Below, one piece after another: positions 31,508 to 44,562 of a stretch of 64,000 nt of DNA. The DNA lies in NCBI GenBank assembly GCA_947034895.1, contig OX344765.1, forward strand, positions 33,547,001 through 33,611,000, read 5' to 3'. Positions within the stretch are counted from its first letter, which is position 1; every line of letters begins with the position of its first letter. The DNA comes from Rhytidiadelphus loreus (Eukaryota; Streptophyta; Bryopsida; Hypnales; Hylocomiaceae). The notes below the pieces were generated by a model. The model did no database searches, was not told the DNA's origin, and was given only the letters and a program-made list of their open reading frames with translations. The position numbers and the translations under genes were made by a program.

Positions 31508-32449
31508 TTAACCCCTAAAGGATCATTGTTCTTTTGTGGGACAAATGGGATTTGGGGCACGTATCTATGGGTTGAATTTTTTTTCTAGATTTTTTGAAAC
31601 TTTTATTGAAGATAGAAAAACTCATTAGGTGCATGGGAATATTATTTTTTTCTCAATTGGTTCCCGGGAACAAAAGTTATGCCCCAATAAGGTCAAAAGA
31701 GGAGAGAAGAGGGGAGGCAAAAAAGAATTTGAATTTGAATTTGAATTGTTGAATTTTTCATCATATATTATGTTTTCATCTACATAGAAAGCTTTTATTC
31801 ATTCCATTTGGATTTGTTATGAGAATGTTATGGACAATCTTGTTTTGGAGGCAATTAGAGCATTTTCTTGAAAAAATAACTTGTAGGACTTATTTCTAAA
31901 TGCAATTTCTACAATTTTTCAAAAAAAAAAGTTCCACAATCCACATGGTTTAATCTGCTTCCTAGAACAATCTCACCATTAGGATTAGTGTTTTCTTAAT
32001 TCCATTTTAGAGATATTAATAATTTAGATTTTCCTTCTATCTCATAGTTACCTACTTCTACTTAATGATTTTTTTAAGAATAAAAATCAAGTTTTTTCGA
32101 GTTTTTTTCCCTCCTAGACTCTAAACTCAATTCCCCACAACCAAGATTTAAAGATCAAAGCTCTATAGTGTAAAAATTTTAATTTAAGAAGGTTCAAAGT
32201 AAGATAATCTAATCCTAGGCAATGTGCTGAAAAACTTGATTTTTTTTAATTTAAATGCCAATATCTTGCAATCTATGCTATCAAAATTTCTGAAATTTTT
32301 TCCACACATTTTCATATTAGTTAGGTGTAAGATCCTACAATTAGATGTACAAAGAAGAAACAAGTTCCAAATTTTTTACTCTTTGCTATAGAAATGGGAG
32401 TTTTGAATGTTTTTTGGTAGAAAAAAGGCCTTGGTCCTTTAGGGGTTAA
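31508..32449. mobile_element. TTAA-bordered non-autonomous element, CCCCTAAAGG ends
   Basis: It begins TTAACCCCTAAAGGATCA and ends TGGTCCTTTAGGGGTTAA, 942 bp, with no coding capacity. Mirrored at 42,212-43,152; relics are at about 40,690-41,095, 54,925-55,650 and 59,268-60,130. TTAA at both ends suits a TTAA-targeting superfamily. Confidence 0.75.
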
Positions 32450-33581
32450 ATCGGCCTTTGAATCAAGTGATTGTTTGTTCATCACTAGTGTATAGTAAAA
32501 GATCTACTTGCACATGGCATTCTCAATTTGGATCATTATTCTCCTTAATGCAATCATGAAGTGATCTTTGGAATCTTGGGCATTTTTGCTCATTCAATGT
32601 TGAATGCTCATGGGTGATTGCAAGAAAGACCGGTCCTATTTGGAGTCACAATTGAAGTGACTGAGTTGCCATCAATCATAACTTTTGGAAAATGAAGTTG
32701 ATGGGCTTGAAATTTTTATTGAAGATGGCTAACTAAGAAATCATGAGATTCATTATTTTTCATAAATTTTGAAAAATAATTTTATAAGTAAATGTCAATT
32801 TAGCTAATTTGTCACACTTTGCGGTTTAGGGGTTTTTAGTATTGTGGAGCATCCGAAAATTATGATGTTCACTTGAATTTTTTGTAGGCTATTTCCACAC
32901 TAGATGAGCATGTGCCCACCAAAGGGCATTCAAAAAAACACAATTCTTTGTCCTCAACATGCACGCGAATAGGGGTCCCTTGCGCACAGCGCTCCAAACA
33001 TTCATGATGGTTTCAACTTTTAGTTTTTGGTGAAATGTAATCACTATCAAGTCTTTACAAATGGAAAATTTTTAGTTTTTATTTATTCATGATTTTCTAA
33101 TTATTATTAATTTATACTTAATTTTATCTACTTTTTGTGACAATCTGTCATTTTTTCAAATAGTACTATTTTAGTATCATTAAGTACTCAAAGGTACTAT
33201 TGGTCGTTGATTTTTCAAATCAACGGTTGAGATTGCTCCATTTTGTAGTACTGTAGTACTCATAGTACTAAGCGCAAAAAATCACAGTTGTGGCAAAACG
33301 TTACCAAAATCATTCCATCTTTCTTGCAATCACCCTCATGAAGAAACTTGCGAGAGGTTTCAAATTTTTTTAGACATGGAAATAAGAATAGACACCTTGA
33401 ATCCAAAATCCATTCAATGCAAAGTATGAAAAGATATCCATAATATCAAAATGTTGCCCAAACAAGTTTTTGAATTGGAAAATCCTCCGCGAAATAATTC
33501 CCTCTTATAAAACTGCCAATTCCATTGTGCTCTAAGTAGAGCCATCATGATTAACTAATCCCATTCCTATTCCAACTCTTT
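32450..33581. other. AT-rich intergenic DNA
   Basis: I see no gene. It is part of the inverted-repeat arm. Confidence 0.5.
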
Positions 33582-36354
33582 AAATCATTCTATATCCTTC
33601 CTTGCTTGGGGCCCCAAGATCCATCTTTTACGGTCTTGTGCCTATTTAATGGAATTGGCATTGAATATGAAATTATCACACCTTGCAAATTTATTAGAAG
33701 AATATCAATGAATGGACATCTTCCGAATAATCAGATTATGTTAGTCTTGTAAATTATGCAAAGAATGAATTGTGAATAATATAGTCTCCTCTTAAAGCAA
33801 CCTTTTAAGAGTTCCTTGTATTTGGAGGAAAGCTAAACTCCTTGAAATAAATTTTTGTAGGAAGAATAATGGAATTGGCATTTAACCCAAGTCATTTTGT
33901 ATTCTTTAGACCTTTGTGGAATTAGTTATGAATTTTTGAAGTTAAAATCTAGTGGTCAATAGAAGTGACCACCTCTTGAGATGTACATTGTTGGTACATT
34001 GAAGAAAGCAAAATGTACCTTTGTGTTAGAGGTTGCTTTTAGAGTAGGATTTGTTTTTAGAGCACCCTACATGAGTTCTGACAACTCATAACATCTAAAT
34101 ACATGCTAAGTGCAATTGCTTTGGTTGACCAATTTTGGTGAGGTGGAAGATGAGAAATTTGAGCTTACCCATGATTAAACATTATATCAAGCATTATATA
34201 GTAGATCATAACTATGAGTATCAAGTGACCAATTACCTCATGCAATGTGAGATTTAAATCTTTAAAGAGGAGATCTACTACCTACTTGTCAAACATCATG
34301 TCTAAGCTATATGTAGCCTATTAGATTGAGTTCATATATCAATCCTAAAATATGAATTGTATATCACTATGAGAAATTTCAATTTGTTTCATGGAAAATT
34401 GTAATTGTTATCATTTTTGTTGCAAAAATTGAAAATAAAAAAGTAAAAATAGGAAAAAAATTCAAATTATTTGAAATTTGCACAAGAAGGACAAGAAGCA
34501 ATTAAGATTAGTGTGAATTTTTTTGAATTGATTACTTTATTTTTTAATTCCAAAATAGCCAAGACAAAGACTTTGAAGTCAAATTCGGCTATCAAACCAA
34601 ATTTATCGTTTTATTTAATTGATGCATAATATTTTGATATTTTTGCTAGTGGAAAATCTTATTTTCTACTTATAATGTTTTTTTCAAAAAAATTGATGAA
34701 AAAATCAAATTATTGTGATTCTTTTTAGATGAAAGGTGGAAATCAATTTCATCAATTAGAATATATATTAGAACAATTTGGAATTCTTCCCATTAATGAA
34801 GGTTATAATGGAAAACTTAATTTTATAATTTAAATTGGAAAAAAACTTTAAGAAAAAAAATATACATGAAAAATAGAACATATTGTATTACTTTGATTTT
34901 AACATGTGGATCTTGTTGTTGAAATTATTCTTTCAATTTTTGGATTTTTCAAAAGTTTTGAGGCCTCTAAGAGACTTCTTATAATTCCCACAGTCTAGAA
35001 TCCTAGCTGCAGTTGCAATCTAATGTGGCACAAATACTACTACGTTAGATAATGTTAATTTATTATTACTACTATTATTTTTTATTTTTTTATTTTTTTA
35101 ATTATTTAATAATTTGGTTGCCTTGCCGTGATTCACAACATGGTTCACAATCCAAAACAGTCTCCTAGGGGCCTTAAAACTCCTATAATGTTCAAGATGA
35201 AGTAGAAAGAGATCTTGTCAAGATTGATTTTTTTAATTTAAATAAAATACCAAAATGATAATATTCAAAGTTACAATCGAGGTGCATTGACTTTTTGAAT
35301 GCATGAACCTTTAAAGATTAAACGTGAGTCAAAATCGATAATTTGTCAACCTTCTTTTGTAAATGTCAATTAATTCATTAAAATGTCGGACTTTCTGAAT
35401 CCCAACTGTTGCTTTCAAGTCCCACGGATTGAAACATATTTTTGTACCTATCAAAGTTTTCAGAGCTTCATTTAGAGTATTTGCTTTTCAAAATTTGGTG
35501 TTAGAATCACACCAATTTAACTTCTAGAGTCCCATTGTTCCCTTAGGGGACAAAATGGATTTTAGATAGGATCTTATAGTCTCAATTTTTGTTTGACTAT
35601 AGTGACCATTTTTTGAATATAGATTTTGAATGACAACCCAATCTCTTAAAATATTGAAGAAAAAAAATTCCACCCAAAATGCTATCCAAAGTCAAGCTAT
35701 GACCATAAAATGGTCACTTGAGCACTTAGGGGTCAAGGATCAATCTTCTCATCTACCATTTTGTACTACACTAAATACTGTAATTAGATTGACCCTCACT
35801 AATTTCTTCACATTTGACATCATATTAATATGCACTATTGTTGTAGATAGATGCACTAATGAAAGGAGCTATGCATATTGCATTGGTTGGTGCATTGGTT
35901 CATGGGCAAAGTTTACATAGTCACATGCGCCTCCATGCTAACAAGAAGTGAGTCATGAGGTAACTTCTCTAGGTAAAGTAACCTAATTCTTAACCGGCTT
36001 AAGTGCTTTGACGTCCATATTTTGAACGATGAATAGAGGGCTTGGATGCTCTATTTAGTCCTACAAACTTCCCATTCATCCAATGTAACACTTGAATCTT
36101 GAAAAAACAACCATCCTAAATGACCAATTTCATGAAAATGTGGTAAATGATATTTCTAAACAAAGATAAAAGCAAAAATGTGCCGAAATTTAAAAAAGGA
36201 TCCAGGCTTTAGGGGGCCATTAAGACAACCCAATTTCACTAATCGTGTAGACTCCTCTGAAAATGCGGGGAAAGAATTCCAGAAATTTTGATGCACAAAT
36301 TCAAACGGTTTAAATGTCAACCATCTCTTCTGCCCTTTGTTTCAGCAAAATAGT
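33582..36354. other. Spacer DNA between the inverted-repeat arms, left part
   Basis: AT-rich intergenic DNA without a gene. It contains a MITE at 34,956-35,180 and a decayed relic of the CCCCTAAAGG family from about 35,500 (AGTCCCATTGTTCCCTTAGG). Confidence 0.45.
34956..35180. mobile_element. MITE-like element, GAGGCCTCTAAGAGACT ends
   Basis: TTTTGAGGCCTCTAAGAGAC on the left is mirrored by AGTCTCCTAGGGGCCTTAAAA on the right, around an AT-rich centre. It is related to 10,451-10,741. Confidence 0.65.
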
Positions 36355-36960
36355 CACCAGGACTAGTTCAGGCAAGTGAGCCAAACAGTGAGCTCATGCC
36401 AGAAAAACTCAGCCGAAGGAAAGTCAACTGAGGCGAGTGTGGTTTTCTTTTCGTTAGATTTCCACTAACACTCAGAGGTGTTGACTGTTTCGCACTCGAC
36501 TGATTTCTTGCTCTGCGGAGGGCTCCCATGAAACTTGCTGCATTGAATAATATTGAGAAGCCAGAAAGAAATGAAAGTGTGTTACCTTTCTGGACATGCC
36601 TGCAACTTAACCCATCTCAAATGCCAACAGAGAGCACGAAAACGCAAACACGAGTTTGACGAATCAGAAAATGACCTGATCCTGCGATACAGCAACCAAA
36701 GAATGTTAAAATATGGTATGTCCCACAGAACACGGCCACAAGCGGAGCTGAAGAAGCCATTCCCGAGCAGCTTCACAACTCCGTCCGCCCACTCAAAAAC
36801 ACGCTCAGGCTTGATTCTTCCGTTCCCGACTGACTGTTGGATGTTCACCCATTGCACCCGCTAATTAAGCTGCTTGCAAACCCCTTAGGCGTGCGCCGCT
36901 TCATTTGCAGCCACCTCGGAGTCCTCAGCTTCGGGGGAGACTGAATCTGCAGGTCTCCCC

Positions 36961-37064
36961 GCACGCGTCCGGACGGAAACAGGCTTTCAATTGAATCCCA
37001 CTGCCACCCACTGCCACTACCATCTCTCCCTCAACTGAAGGAGCGGAACAGACAGTATATAAAG
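36961..37064 (+). promoter_or_regulatory. Core promoter of GLP copy 2
   Basis: ACGCGT lies at 36,963-36,968 and TATATAAAG at 37,056. The flanking CAGGTCTCC and GACGG blocks are shared with other copies. Confidence 0.6.
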
Positions 37065-37226
37065 GCTTGCAATCAGTGAAACTCACAACAGCCAGCCAAT
37101 TCTTCCTTTGCAATTCAACCCCCCACTCTCGCTCTCTTTCTCTCACAAACACACACAGTGCCCTCCATTCCAAGTGCAATATATCCAAGTCGGTCCGTCT
37201 GTGAACTCCATCGACATCGAGGCATC

Positions 37227-37916
37227 ATGAAGAACCGCAGCGGCAGCAGCAGCGTGTGGGTGACCGTGGCGGTGTTGGCAAGCATGGCCATGCTCATGCC
37301 CATGCTGGCCAGTGCGGCCGACGCCGATCCCCTCCAAGACTTCTGCGTCGCAGACAACTCCACCAAACTCACCACCATCAATGGCTTCCCTTGCAAGCCC
37401 GCCCACCAAGTGCATGTGTCCGACTTCGTGTCCAAGGCCTTGTGCAAGGCCGGCACCACCAGCAAGCCCAACTATTCCAACGTGACCTCCGCCGCCGTGG
37501 CGCAGTTTGCGGGATTGAACACCTTGGGCATCTCTGCGGCCCGCATTGACTTTGCCAAGGGCGGCATCAACCCCCCTCACACGCACCCGCGCGCCACGGA
37601 GCTCTTGTTCTTGGCCAAGGGCGAGCTCTACGTGGGCTTCGTGGACACCAACACCACCACGCCCAGGTTGTTTGCCACCACCATCCAGGCCGGCGAGCTC
37701 TTTGTGTTCCCCAAAGCCTTGGTGCACTTCCAGCTCAACGTGGGCAAGGGTCCGGCGTTGGCCTTCTCCGCCTTGTCGAGCCAAAACCCGGGGGTGCAGC
37801 AAGTGGCTCTGGCCTTGTTCAAGCCCGACATCAAGGACGAGGTGTTGGAGCTGGGCTTCCGCATCAGCGAGGAGACCGTGGACATGATCCAGAAGGAGTT
37901 CCGCATGAAAGTGTAA
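37227..37916 (+). CDS. Germin-like protein, copy 2
   Basis: The 229-residue product is identical to copy 1, and the overlapping frames are identical too, so the DNA of the coding region is the same. All metal ligands, paired cysteines and the signal peptide are kept. The gene lies in the spacer of the inverted repeat, in the same orientation as copy 1. Its leader shares the CATCGACATCGAGG duplication with copy 1 but not with copy 3. Its 3' flank is interrupted at about 38,523 by foreign DNA with a UBL5 fragment. Confidence 0.95.
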   Translation: MKNRSGSSSVWVTVAVLASMAMLMPMLASAADADPLQDFCVADNSTKLTTINGFPCKPAHQVHVSDFVSKALCKAGTTSKPNYSNVTSAAVAQFAGLNTLGISAARIDFAKGGINPPHTHPRATELLFLAKGELYVGFVDTNTTTPRLFATTIQAGELFVFPKALVHFQLNVGKGPALAFSALSSQNPGVQQVALALFKPDIKDEVLELGFRISEETVDMIQKEFRMKV

Positions 37917-38523
37917 CAAGTAGGATCCCGTTGATCAAACTGAAGGAGGACCCCTCATTCATTTCAATTCATATTGGGTTCAAATACGCCGGTAGTATGG
38001 TGGCTTTTAGTTCCCCTTGGAAGGCTTGTATTCATGGAACGAGTAGCTAGCGAGATTATTACTTTGGTTGGATTGGGAGCTGGTTGTGGATCCCTTGGTC
38101 GATCCTGTGACGGAAGTTGCTGGAGCATCCTTGGCATGGTCCATTTTGGAGCGTGCTCGATGGGATGAGCTGCAGTGTGAGTTCCGTGTCTGCTGGGCAG
38201 ATAGATTCCATCATGCTGCCGCTGTGGGATTCATGTCTAGCTAGCTCTTGCAATATATTAATATATAATAATACTCTTTCCATTACAATCCATTCTTGTC
38301 AACTGCCCAGTGAGGTTCACAGCGCTTCTCAATTACATCACTGGAAAATGCTCGACTACACAGCTCATGGTTGTGTGTCGGGCAATGTATGCAACGTACT
38401 ATGCATGATTGGTCATCTTATTTGTTCTGCGAAGTTCCACCGATGAAGAAAATTTTGGCAGCTTGGGAAAGCTTAGTCTAAGTCCGAAGTCGGAGCACGG
38501 AGTGGGAGGAGTTTGGAGTCAAC

Positions 38524-39160
38524 TAGTTCGGCCAAAGTGATGTGGTCCTTGTAAATGGTATACCACTTCTGGATGCGAATCTTTTCAGGCCGCGTTCCTG
38601 TCTGCGCTGCTTCAGATCCCCAATCGTGTCATCTGGGTTGCACTTCACGCGGACCTTCTTCCCCAATCTGTCGTTGAGCACCACCTTGATCATGATTTCT
38701 GGCGCTTAATCTCGATAACCTGTTGTCAGGAAAATTATCATTTAGACCACCACAACCCAAACAAAACAAAAAAACAATCCTGCTACATATAAGATAGTTG
38801 TTCCATTAAACGATACACCTACAATTTCACTCAATGTCATTCCAGGAGCAAGTTTAATCCAATGAAAGCTGCCACATGCTAAGATGTCATTTGTGGAAAG
38901 TGCCTTAGTTGGTTATATTAAACTTCTCCTGCAAAGTCAGAATTAGCATGGATTTGAAAATTCCAAGATAATTATTTAAAAAAAGAATTCATTCCTTAAT
39001 TCAATAGAATTCAAACTTGTGTTGGTTTCCATTTTCTCTTGGCAACAACCAAAAATATGCAAAATCAATTCTGATCATTTGCACGTAATCAGATTCATAT
39101 ATGCATGGTACTTGGCGTATGACTAGTGTTTCTTGAACCATGATGCGTTGTTGAACAGGA
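38524..39160. other. Foreign insertion in the GLP copy 2 downstream flank
   Basis: The flank shared with copy 1 stops at GAGTTTGGAGTCAA (about 38,523) and resumes near 39,160 with sequence matching about 29,643 onward. The inserted DNA carries the UBL5 fragment and AT-rich sequence. Confidence 0.6.
38530..38693 (-). pseudogene. UBL5: UBL5/Hub1-like ubiquitin-fold fragment, frameshifted
   Basis: On the minus strand, from ATG at 38,693, the frame encodes [20 protein letters not shown], then DDTIGDLK. That is the highly conserved start of UBL5 (Hub1), a ubiquitin-like splicing modifier. After DLK about ten bases are missing compared with the expected KLVAA region. The homology continues in another frame as [20 protein letters not shown], then HITLA. 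It stops at about 38,530, lacking the C-terminal DYEIHDG...YYN part. With both a frameshift and a truncation this cannot make a normal product. A CAACAG acceptor-like site just upstream suggests it arose by DNA duplication and not from a processed mRNA. Confidence 0.85.
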
Positions 39161-39510
39161 GATCTGATGAGCGGCAGTATGAGTTCTGTGTCTGCTGAGC
39201 TGATATATTTATGCTGCCGCTGTGAAATGCCTATCCAGCTCTTGCAACATATGTATATAACAATAATAATATTCTTTCCATTACAATCCATTCTTGTCGA
39301 CTGACCAGTGAGGTTCACAGCGCTTCTCAATTACATCACTGGAAAATGCTCGACTACACAGCTCTTGGTTGTGTGTCGGGCAATGTATGCAACGTATTAT
39401 GCACGATTGGTCATCTTATTTGTTCTGCGAAGTTCCACTGATGAAGAAATTGGCAGTTTGGGAAAGCTTAGTCCAAGTCCGATCCTGGAATGGGAACTGG
39501 AGCGGTGTGG
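39161..39510 (+). repeat. Partial GLP downstream repeat
   Basis: The sequence matches about 29,643-29,990 (GTGTCTGCTGAGC, AATTACATCACTGGAAAATG, GGAAAGCTTAGTCCAAGTCC). It is the tail of the copy 2 unit beyond the foreign insertion. Confidence 0.75.
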
Positions 39511-41095
39511 TTGAAGAGAACCTTAGCATTGGATGTCAGAATTCACTAAATTTAAACTTGTTCGAAACTTAAGCTGTGTTCTCTTCTAAATAGTGGTAAA
39601 AATTTTAGATCAATCCTAGATGTACTATGTTTTTGTTTTTGGAAGCTATTCCAAGTTCACGGGATCAATTTCAGTTAAAGCAATTTTCATTTTGATGGCT
39701 GGAACTTCGGGGGCTTCTATTTGCTTTTTCCAATGTTTGTTTTCAATAAATAAAAACATGTTGGGTTGTCATCCCTTGAAGTCTAGTTATAGTGGTAAAT
39801 TTTTTATGTCAATCCAAAATGTTTTGAATGTTTGGGAGCAACTCAAAGTTCAATGTTCTGAAATAGAGAAAATATATTTTATGCCAACTTCATTTGATTT
39901 ATGGGAGATATTTCAATGGTCACACTCATCAAATAAAGGCCTCCCTACTTATTATTTAGAGATTTCTTATGAATAAAAGCAAAGTAAGCTTTTCTTTACA
40001 TGGAATGATGCCTAAAATGTTTTGAAATGTTCTAATTTTATAGTAAGGGGTGGTTGCAAGGAATGGTCCACTACTTCTTAGAGAAGATTTTGTGCGTTGT
40101 CTTGAACACAAGTACACTCTAGTCTAAATTCTAGTTGAATTTTTACTTTTAGTCCAAATTACAAAATGTTTAGGATGGAATCAATAAGATATTCAAAGAG
40201 CTCATTCTTATACTTGTATACATATAAGAAAGAAATGAAAATGAAGAGTTAGTTTTATTGAAACAAACTATATTGAAGATACAGAATTCTAATACCTCTT
40301 ATCTAATAATATTTTCATTGGATGAATTTCAGCTTTTGTTAAGGGCTGCAAGTTCCCCCTATGTTCCCCTCCCTCGGGGTTCACTCAGAGTGTCCATTAG
40401 AAACCACATGTGAACAAAACTTTGGACCCCCTATATACTTTTTGAATTTCAAATAAAACAAAATTAAAAAAATATAAATAGATTTTCCTACTTTGAAAGT
40501 TTATGTTTTGAATTATTGATATTTTTATTTGTTCACAAGAATTAGTTACAAATTTTTGGATTCCACTTTATCGGCGAGCAACTGATTGAATTCTGGACTA
40601 TGGATTTGTCCATAATTAGTTAAATATGGGTTAGTTGCAATTGGATTGATTTGGGGAGACCTATGGCCACAAGTAAGTGCTTATGCCCCAAATCTTCAAA
40701 ATCTCATACCTACTTCTACTTAAACAATTTTTTTAAGAATGATAATTAATTTTTGTTTGAATTTTTTTTCTTACCTAAACTCTCAACTCAATTCTACACT
40801 ATAAAGCTCAAAACTTTGTAGTGCAAAAATTTTAAGTTAAAAATGTTCAAAGTCCAAAAATATAGTCCCACAATGTGCTGAAAAACTTGTTTTTTCCACT
40901 TTAAACGCAGATATCTTGCAATGTAAGCAGTCAAAAATTCTGAAATTTTTTCCACACACTCTCATACTAGTTAGGTGTAAGATCCTACAGTTAGATATGA
41001 AATAAAACAATTTTCAATTTCTTTTACTCCTTGCTATAGATAGGGCAGTTTTGAGTGTTTTCTGGCAGAAAAAAGGCCTTGGTTCTTTAGGGGTG
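39511..41095. other. Spacer DNA between the inverted-repeat arms, right part
   Basis: No gene is supported. It includes a direct repeat of 23,195-23,630 at about 39,855-40,290 and a truncated CCCCTAAAGG-family relic (about 40,690-41,095) whose end abuts the inner border of the right arm. Confidence 0.5.
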
Positions 41096-42211
41096 AAAGA
41101 GTTGGAATAGGAATGGGATTAGTTAATCAGGATGGCTCTATTTAGAGCACAATGGAATTGGTAGTTTTATAAGAGGGAATTATTTCACAGAGGATTTTCC
41201 AATTCAAACACTTGTTTGGGCGACATTTTGATATTATGGATATCTTTTCATACTTTGCATTGAATGGATTTTGGATTCAAGGTGTCTATTCTTATTTCAA
41301 TGTCTCCAAAAAATTTGAAACCTCTTGCAAGTTTCTTCATGAGGGTGATTGCAAAAAAGACCAAATGATTTTAGTAGTGTTTTGCCACAACTGTGATTTT
41401 TTGCGCTTAGTGCTATGAAATGGAGCAATCTCAGCCATTGATTTGAAAAATCAACGACCAATAGTATTTTTGAGTACTTAATAATACTAAAATAGTACTA
41501 TTTGAAAAAATGACAAATTGTCACAGAAAGTAGATAAAATTAAGTATAAATTAATAATAATTAGAAAATCATGAATAAATAAAAACTAAAAATTGGTCAT
41601 TTGTAAAGACTTGATAGTGATTACATTTCACCAAAAACTAAAAGTTGAAACCATCATGAATGTTTGGAGCGCTGTGCGCAAGGGAACCCTATTCGCATGC
41701 ATGTTGAGGACAAAGAATTGTGTTTTTTTGAATGCCCTTTGGTGGGCACATGCTCATCTAGTGTGGGAATAGCCTACAAAAAATTCAAGTGAACATCATA
41801 ATTTTTGGATGCTCCACAGTACTAAAACCCCCTAAACCGCAAAGTGTGACAAATTAGCTAAATTGACATTTACTTATAAAATTATTTTTCAAAATTTATG
41901 AAAAATAATGAATCTCATGATTTCTTAGTTAGCCATCTTCAATAAAAATTTCAAGCCCATCAACTTCATTTTCCGAAAGTTATGATTGATGGCAACTCAA
42001 TCACTTCAATTGTGACTCCAAATAGGACCGGTCTTTCTTGCAATCACCCATGAGCATTCAACATTGAATGAGCAAAAATGCCCAAGATTCCAAAGATCAC
42101 TTCATGATTGCATTAAGGAGAATAATGATCCAAATTGAGAATGCCATGTGCAAGTAGATCTTTTACTATACATTAGTGATGAACAAACAATCACTTGATT
42201 CAAAGGCCGGT

Positions 42212-43152
42212 TTAACCCCTAAAGGACCAAGGCCTTTTTTCTACTAAAAAACATTCAAAACTCCCATTTCTATAGCAAAGAGTAAAAAATTTGGAAATTG
42301 TTTCTTCTTTGTACATCTAATTGTAGGATCTTACACCTAACTAATATGAAAATGTGTGGAAAAAATTTCAGAAATTTTGATAGCATAGATTGCAAGATAT
42401 TGGCATTTAAACTAAAAAAATCAAGTTTTTCAGCACATTGCCTGGGATTAGATTATCTTACTTTGAACCTTCTTAAATTAAAATTTTTACACTATAGAGC
42501 TTTGATCTTTAAATCTTGGTTGTGGGGAATTGAGTTTAGAGTCTAGGAGGGAAAAAAACTCGAAAAAACTTGATTTTTATTCTTAAAAAAATCATTAAGT
42601 AGAAGTAGGTAACTATGAGATAGAAGGAAAATCTAAATTATTAATATCTCTAAAATGGAATTAAGAAAACACTAATCCTAATGGTGAGATTGTTCTAGGA
42701 AGCAGATTAAACCATGTGGATTGTGGAACTTTTTTTTTTGAAAAATTGTAGAAATTGCATTTAGAAATAAGTCCTACAAGTTATTTTTTCAAGAAAATGC
42801 TCTAATTGCCTCCAAAACAAGATTGTCCATAACATTCTCATAACAAATCCAAATGGAATGAATAAAAGCTTTCTATGTAGATGAAAACATAATATATGAT
42901 GAAAAATTCAACAATTCAAATTCAAATTCAAATTCTTTTTTGCCTCCCCTCTTCTCTCCTCTTTTGACCTTATTGGGGCATAACTTTTGTTCCCGGGAAC
43001 CAATTGAGAAAAAAATAATATTCCCATGCACCTAATGAGTTTTTCTATCTTCAATAAAAGTTTCAAAAAATCTAGAAAAAAAATTCAACCCATAGATACG
43101 TGCCCCAAATCCCATTTGTCCCACAAAGGAACAATGATCCTTTAGGGGTTAA
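42212..43152. mobile_element. Mirror copy of the TTAA-bordered CCCCTAAAGG element
   Basis: It begins TTAACCCCTAAAGGACCA and ends TGATCCTTTAGGGGTTAA. It is the inverse of 31,508-32,449 and was duplicated with the arm. Confidence 0.75.
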
Positions 43153-44342
43153 GTGTCAATAATGATTTGCAATCAATTCTATGATTCTGAAATAAGTTGT
43201 TAATTGCAATTGGTTTGTACAGGTCTGTACTTTAGAACTTCAAGAATTGAAATAGCACACTAAGGACTGGTAAGTGAATCCATTGCAAGCCAAATGGGAG
43301 CAAGACCATTGCAAACAAAGTTATAGTAGTGGAGTACATTTTTAAAACTTGAATGTATACCACTAATATAATCTTGCCTGCAATGGGCTCACTTACCTTA
43401 CTATGGAATAATTTTTCATGAAGTGAGCTGACTTATTGGACAGGAATGTGGAACTTCCAAGAATTCATTGGGAGCCAGTTCCTCATTGCTTGGAAAGGCT
43501 TCCAGACCATAATGACCTTGACATCATTCAATCCTCCAAGGCTGATTATTTATTGAAGAAGAAAATGTGGATGAAAACCAAACAATATTTTAAAATTGAG
43601 ATTCTAACACATGGTGCATACAATTGAATGAATTTGTTGAGTTCCCATAGAGTAATTAAAAACTTCAAATTAGAATCAAAATGGATATTTTGGAAGTTAC
43701 AATCAAGTTGGATCAAGGCAAATCCAATTTTGGGTTGTAGTGGGGCTCAAGCTTTTTGATGTAGGGATGAATGTTGGTCATATAACCTTGAAACAACGGA
43801 CTGGTTACCTTGAAATCATCCTTTTGGGTACTATTTGAGTTATTTGCTCAAATATGTCCAAAAGAACTCATAGGATGTTGAACTATTATGCAAGACCTCC
43901 CCTTTTCACCCAAAATTCCAAGAATGAACATCTACTCCTCTGTATTAAGAAGGAGGATTCTCTGTCATCATCCACATTTGGCCCCAGCGTCCTTATAGGG
44001 TTCAGGCTGTATATTGGGCCACAACTGGCGGCTCCAGTTCCAGTTGAATCCAAACTGCTCCCATTCCATTAAAGTTGTGGCTTGTAAGCTTCCACCAGGT
44101 GCTAATTTCTTCATGGAACTTCACATGCCGAACTTCTTCTGTACTTTTGGAACTCGAAGCATTGAGGTACTAATTAACTTACGCAGTTTCACGAAGGGAG
44201 CTAAGTTAATATAACTTCACTTAATGGACTGTGGTTGCAGGCTGAATGTGGAACTTCCAAGAAATCATTCATTGGGAGCACCTGAGTTAACTCATTCAGT
44301 CCTTACAAAGGCTCCAAGACTAACATCCACCCTTTCAGTGGC

Positions 44343-44562
44343 CAGGGTGAACTGACCTCCTCGCTCGGCCCTGCGGGCAAACCCTGGAATTATTTATATT
44401 CCACACATTAATTTTTTTGCAAAACTTTAATTCATTTTTGCAACCAGAGACCCCAAATTAGTTCGCAGTGGTTAAGAATATACCCTAGAACGGCCCAAAA
44501 TAGGGGGGCTTTTTTTTACATGCACCCCCAGTAAGGCCGAGCGAGGGGGTCAATCCACCCTG
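44343..44562. mobile_element. Mirror copy of the CAGGGTG...TGACC MITE
   Basis: It is the inverse of 30,100-30,320 with one extra T in the T-run and a few substitutions. Confidence 0.8.

Larger units (their letters stand above)
26007..33581 (+). repeat. Left arm of a large inverted repeat (about 7.6 kb)
   Basis: This segment matches the reverse complement of 41,096-48,653 nearly continuously. Mirrored landmarks include the GLP gene, three transposon relics and the inner border CCAACTCTTT. The sum of mirrored coordinates stays within about 20 of 74,660, so net indels are few. Matching breaks at GCGGAACTAG (26,007) and at CCAACTCTTT (33,581). Confidence 0.9.
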
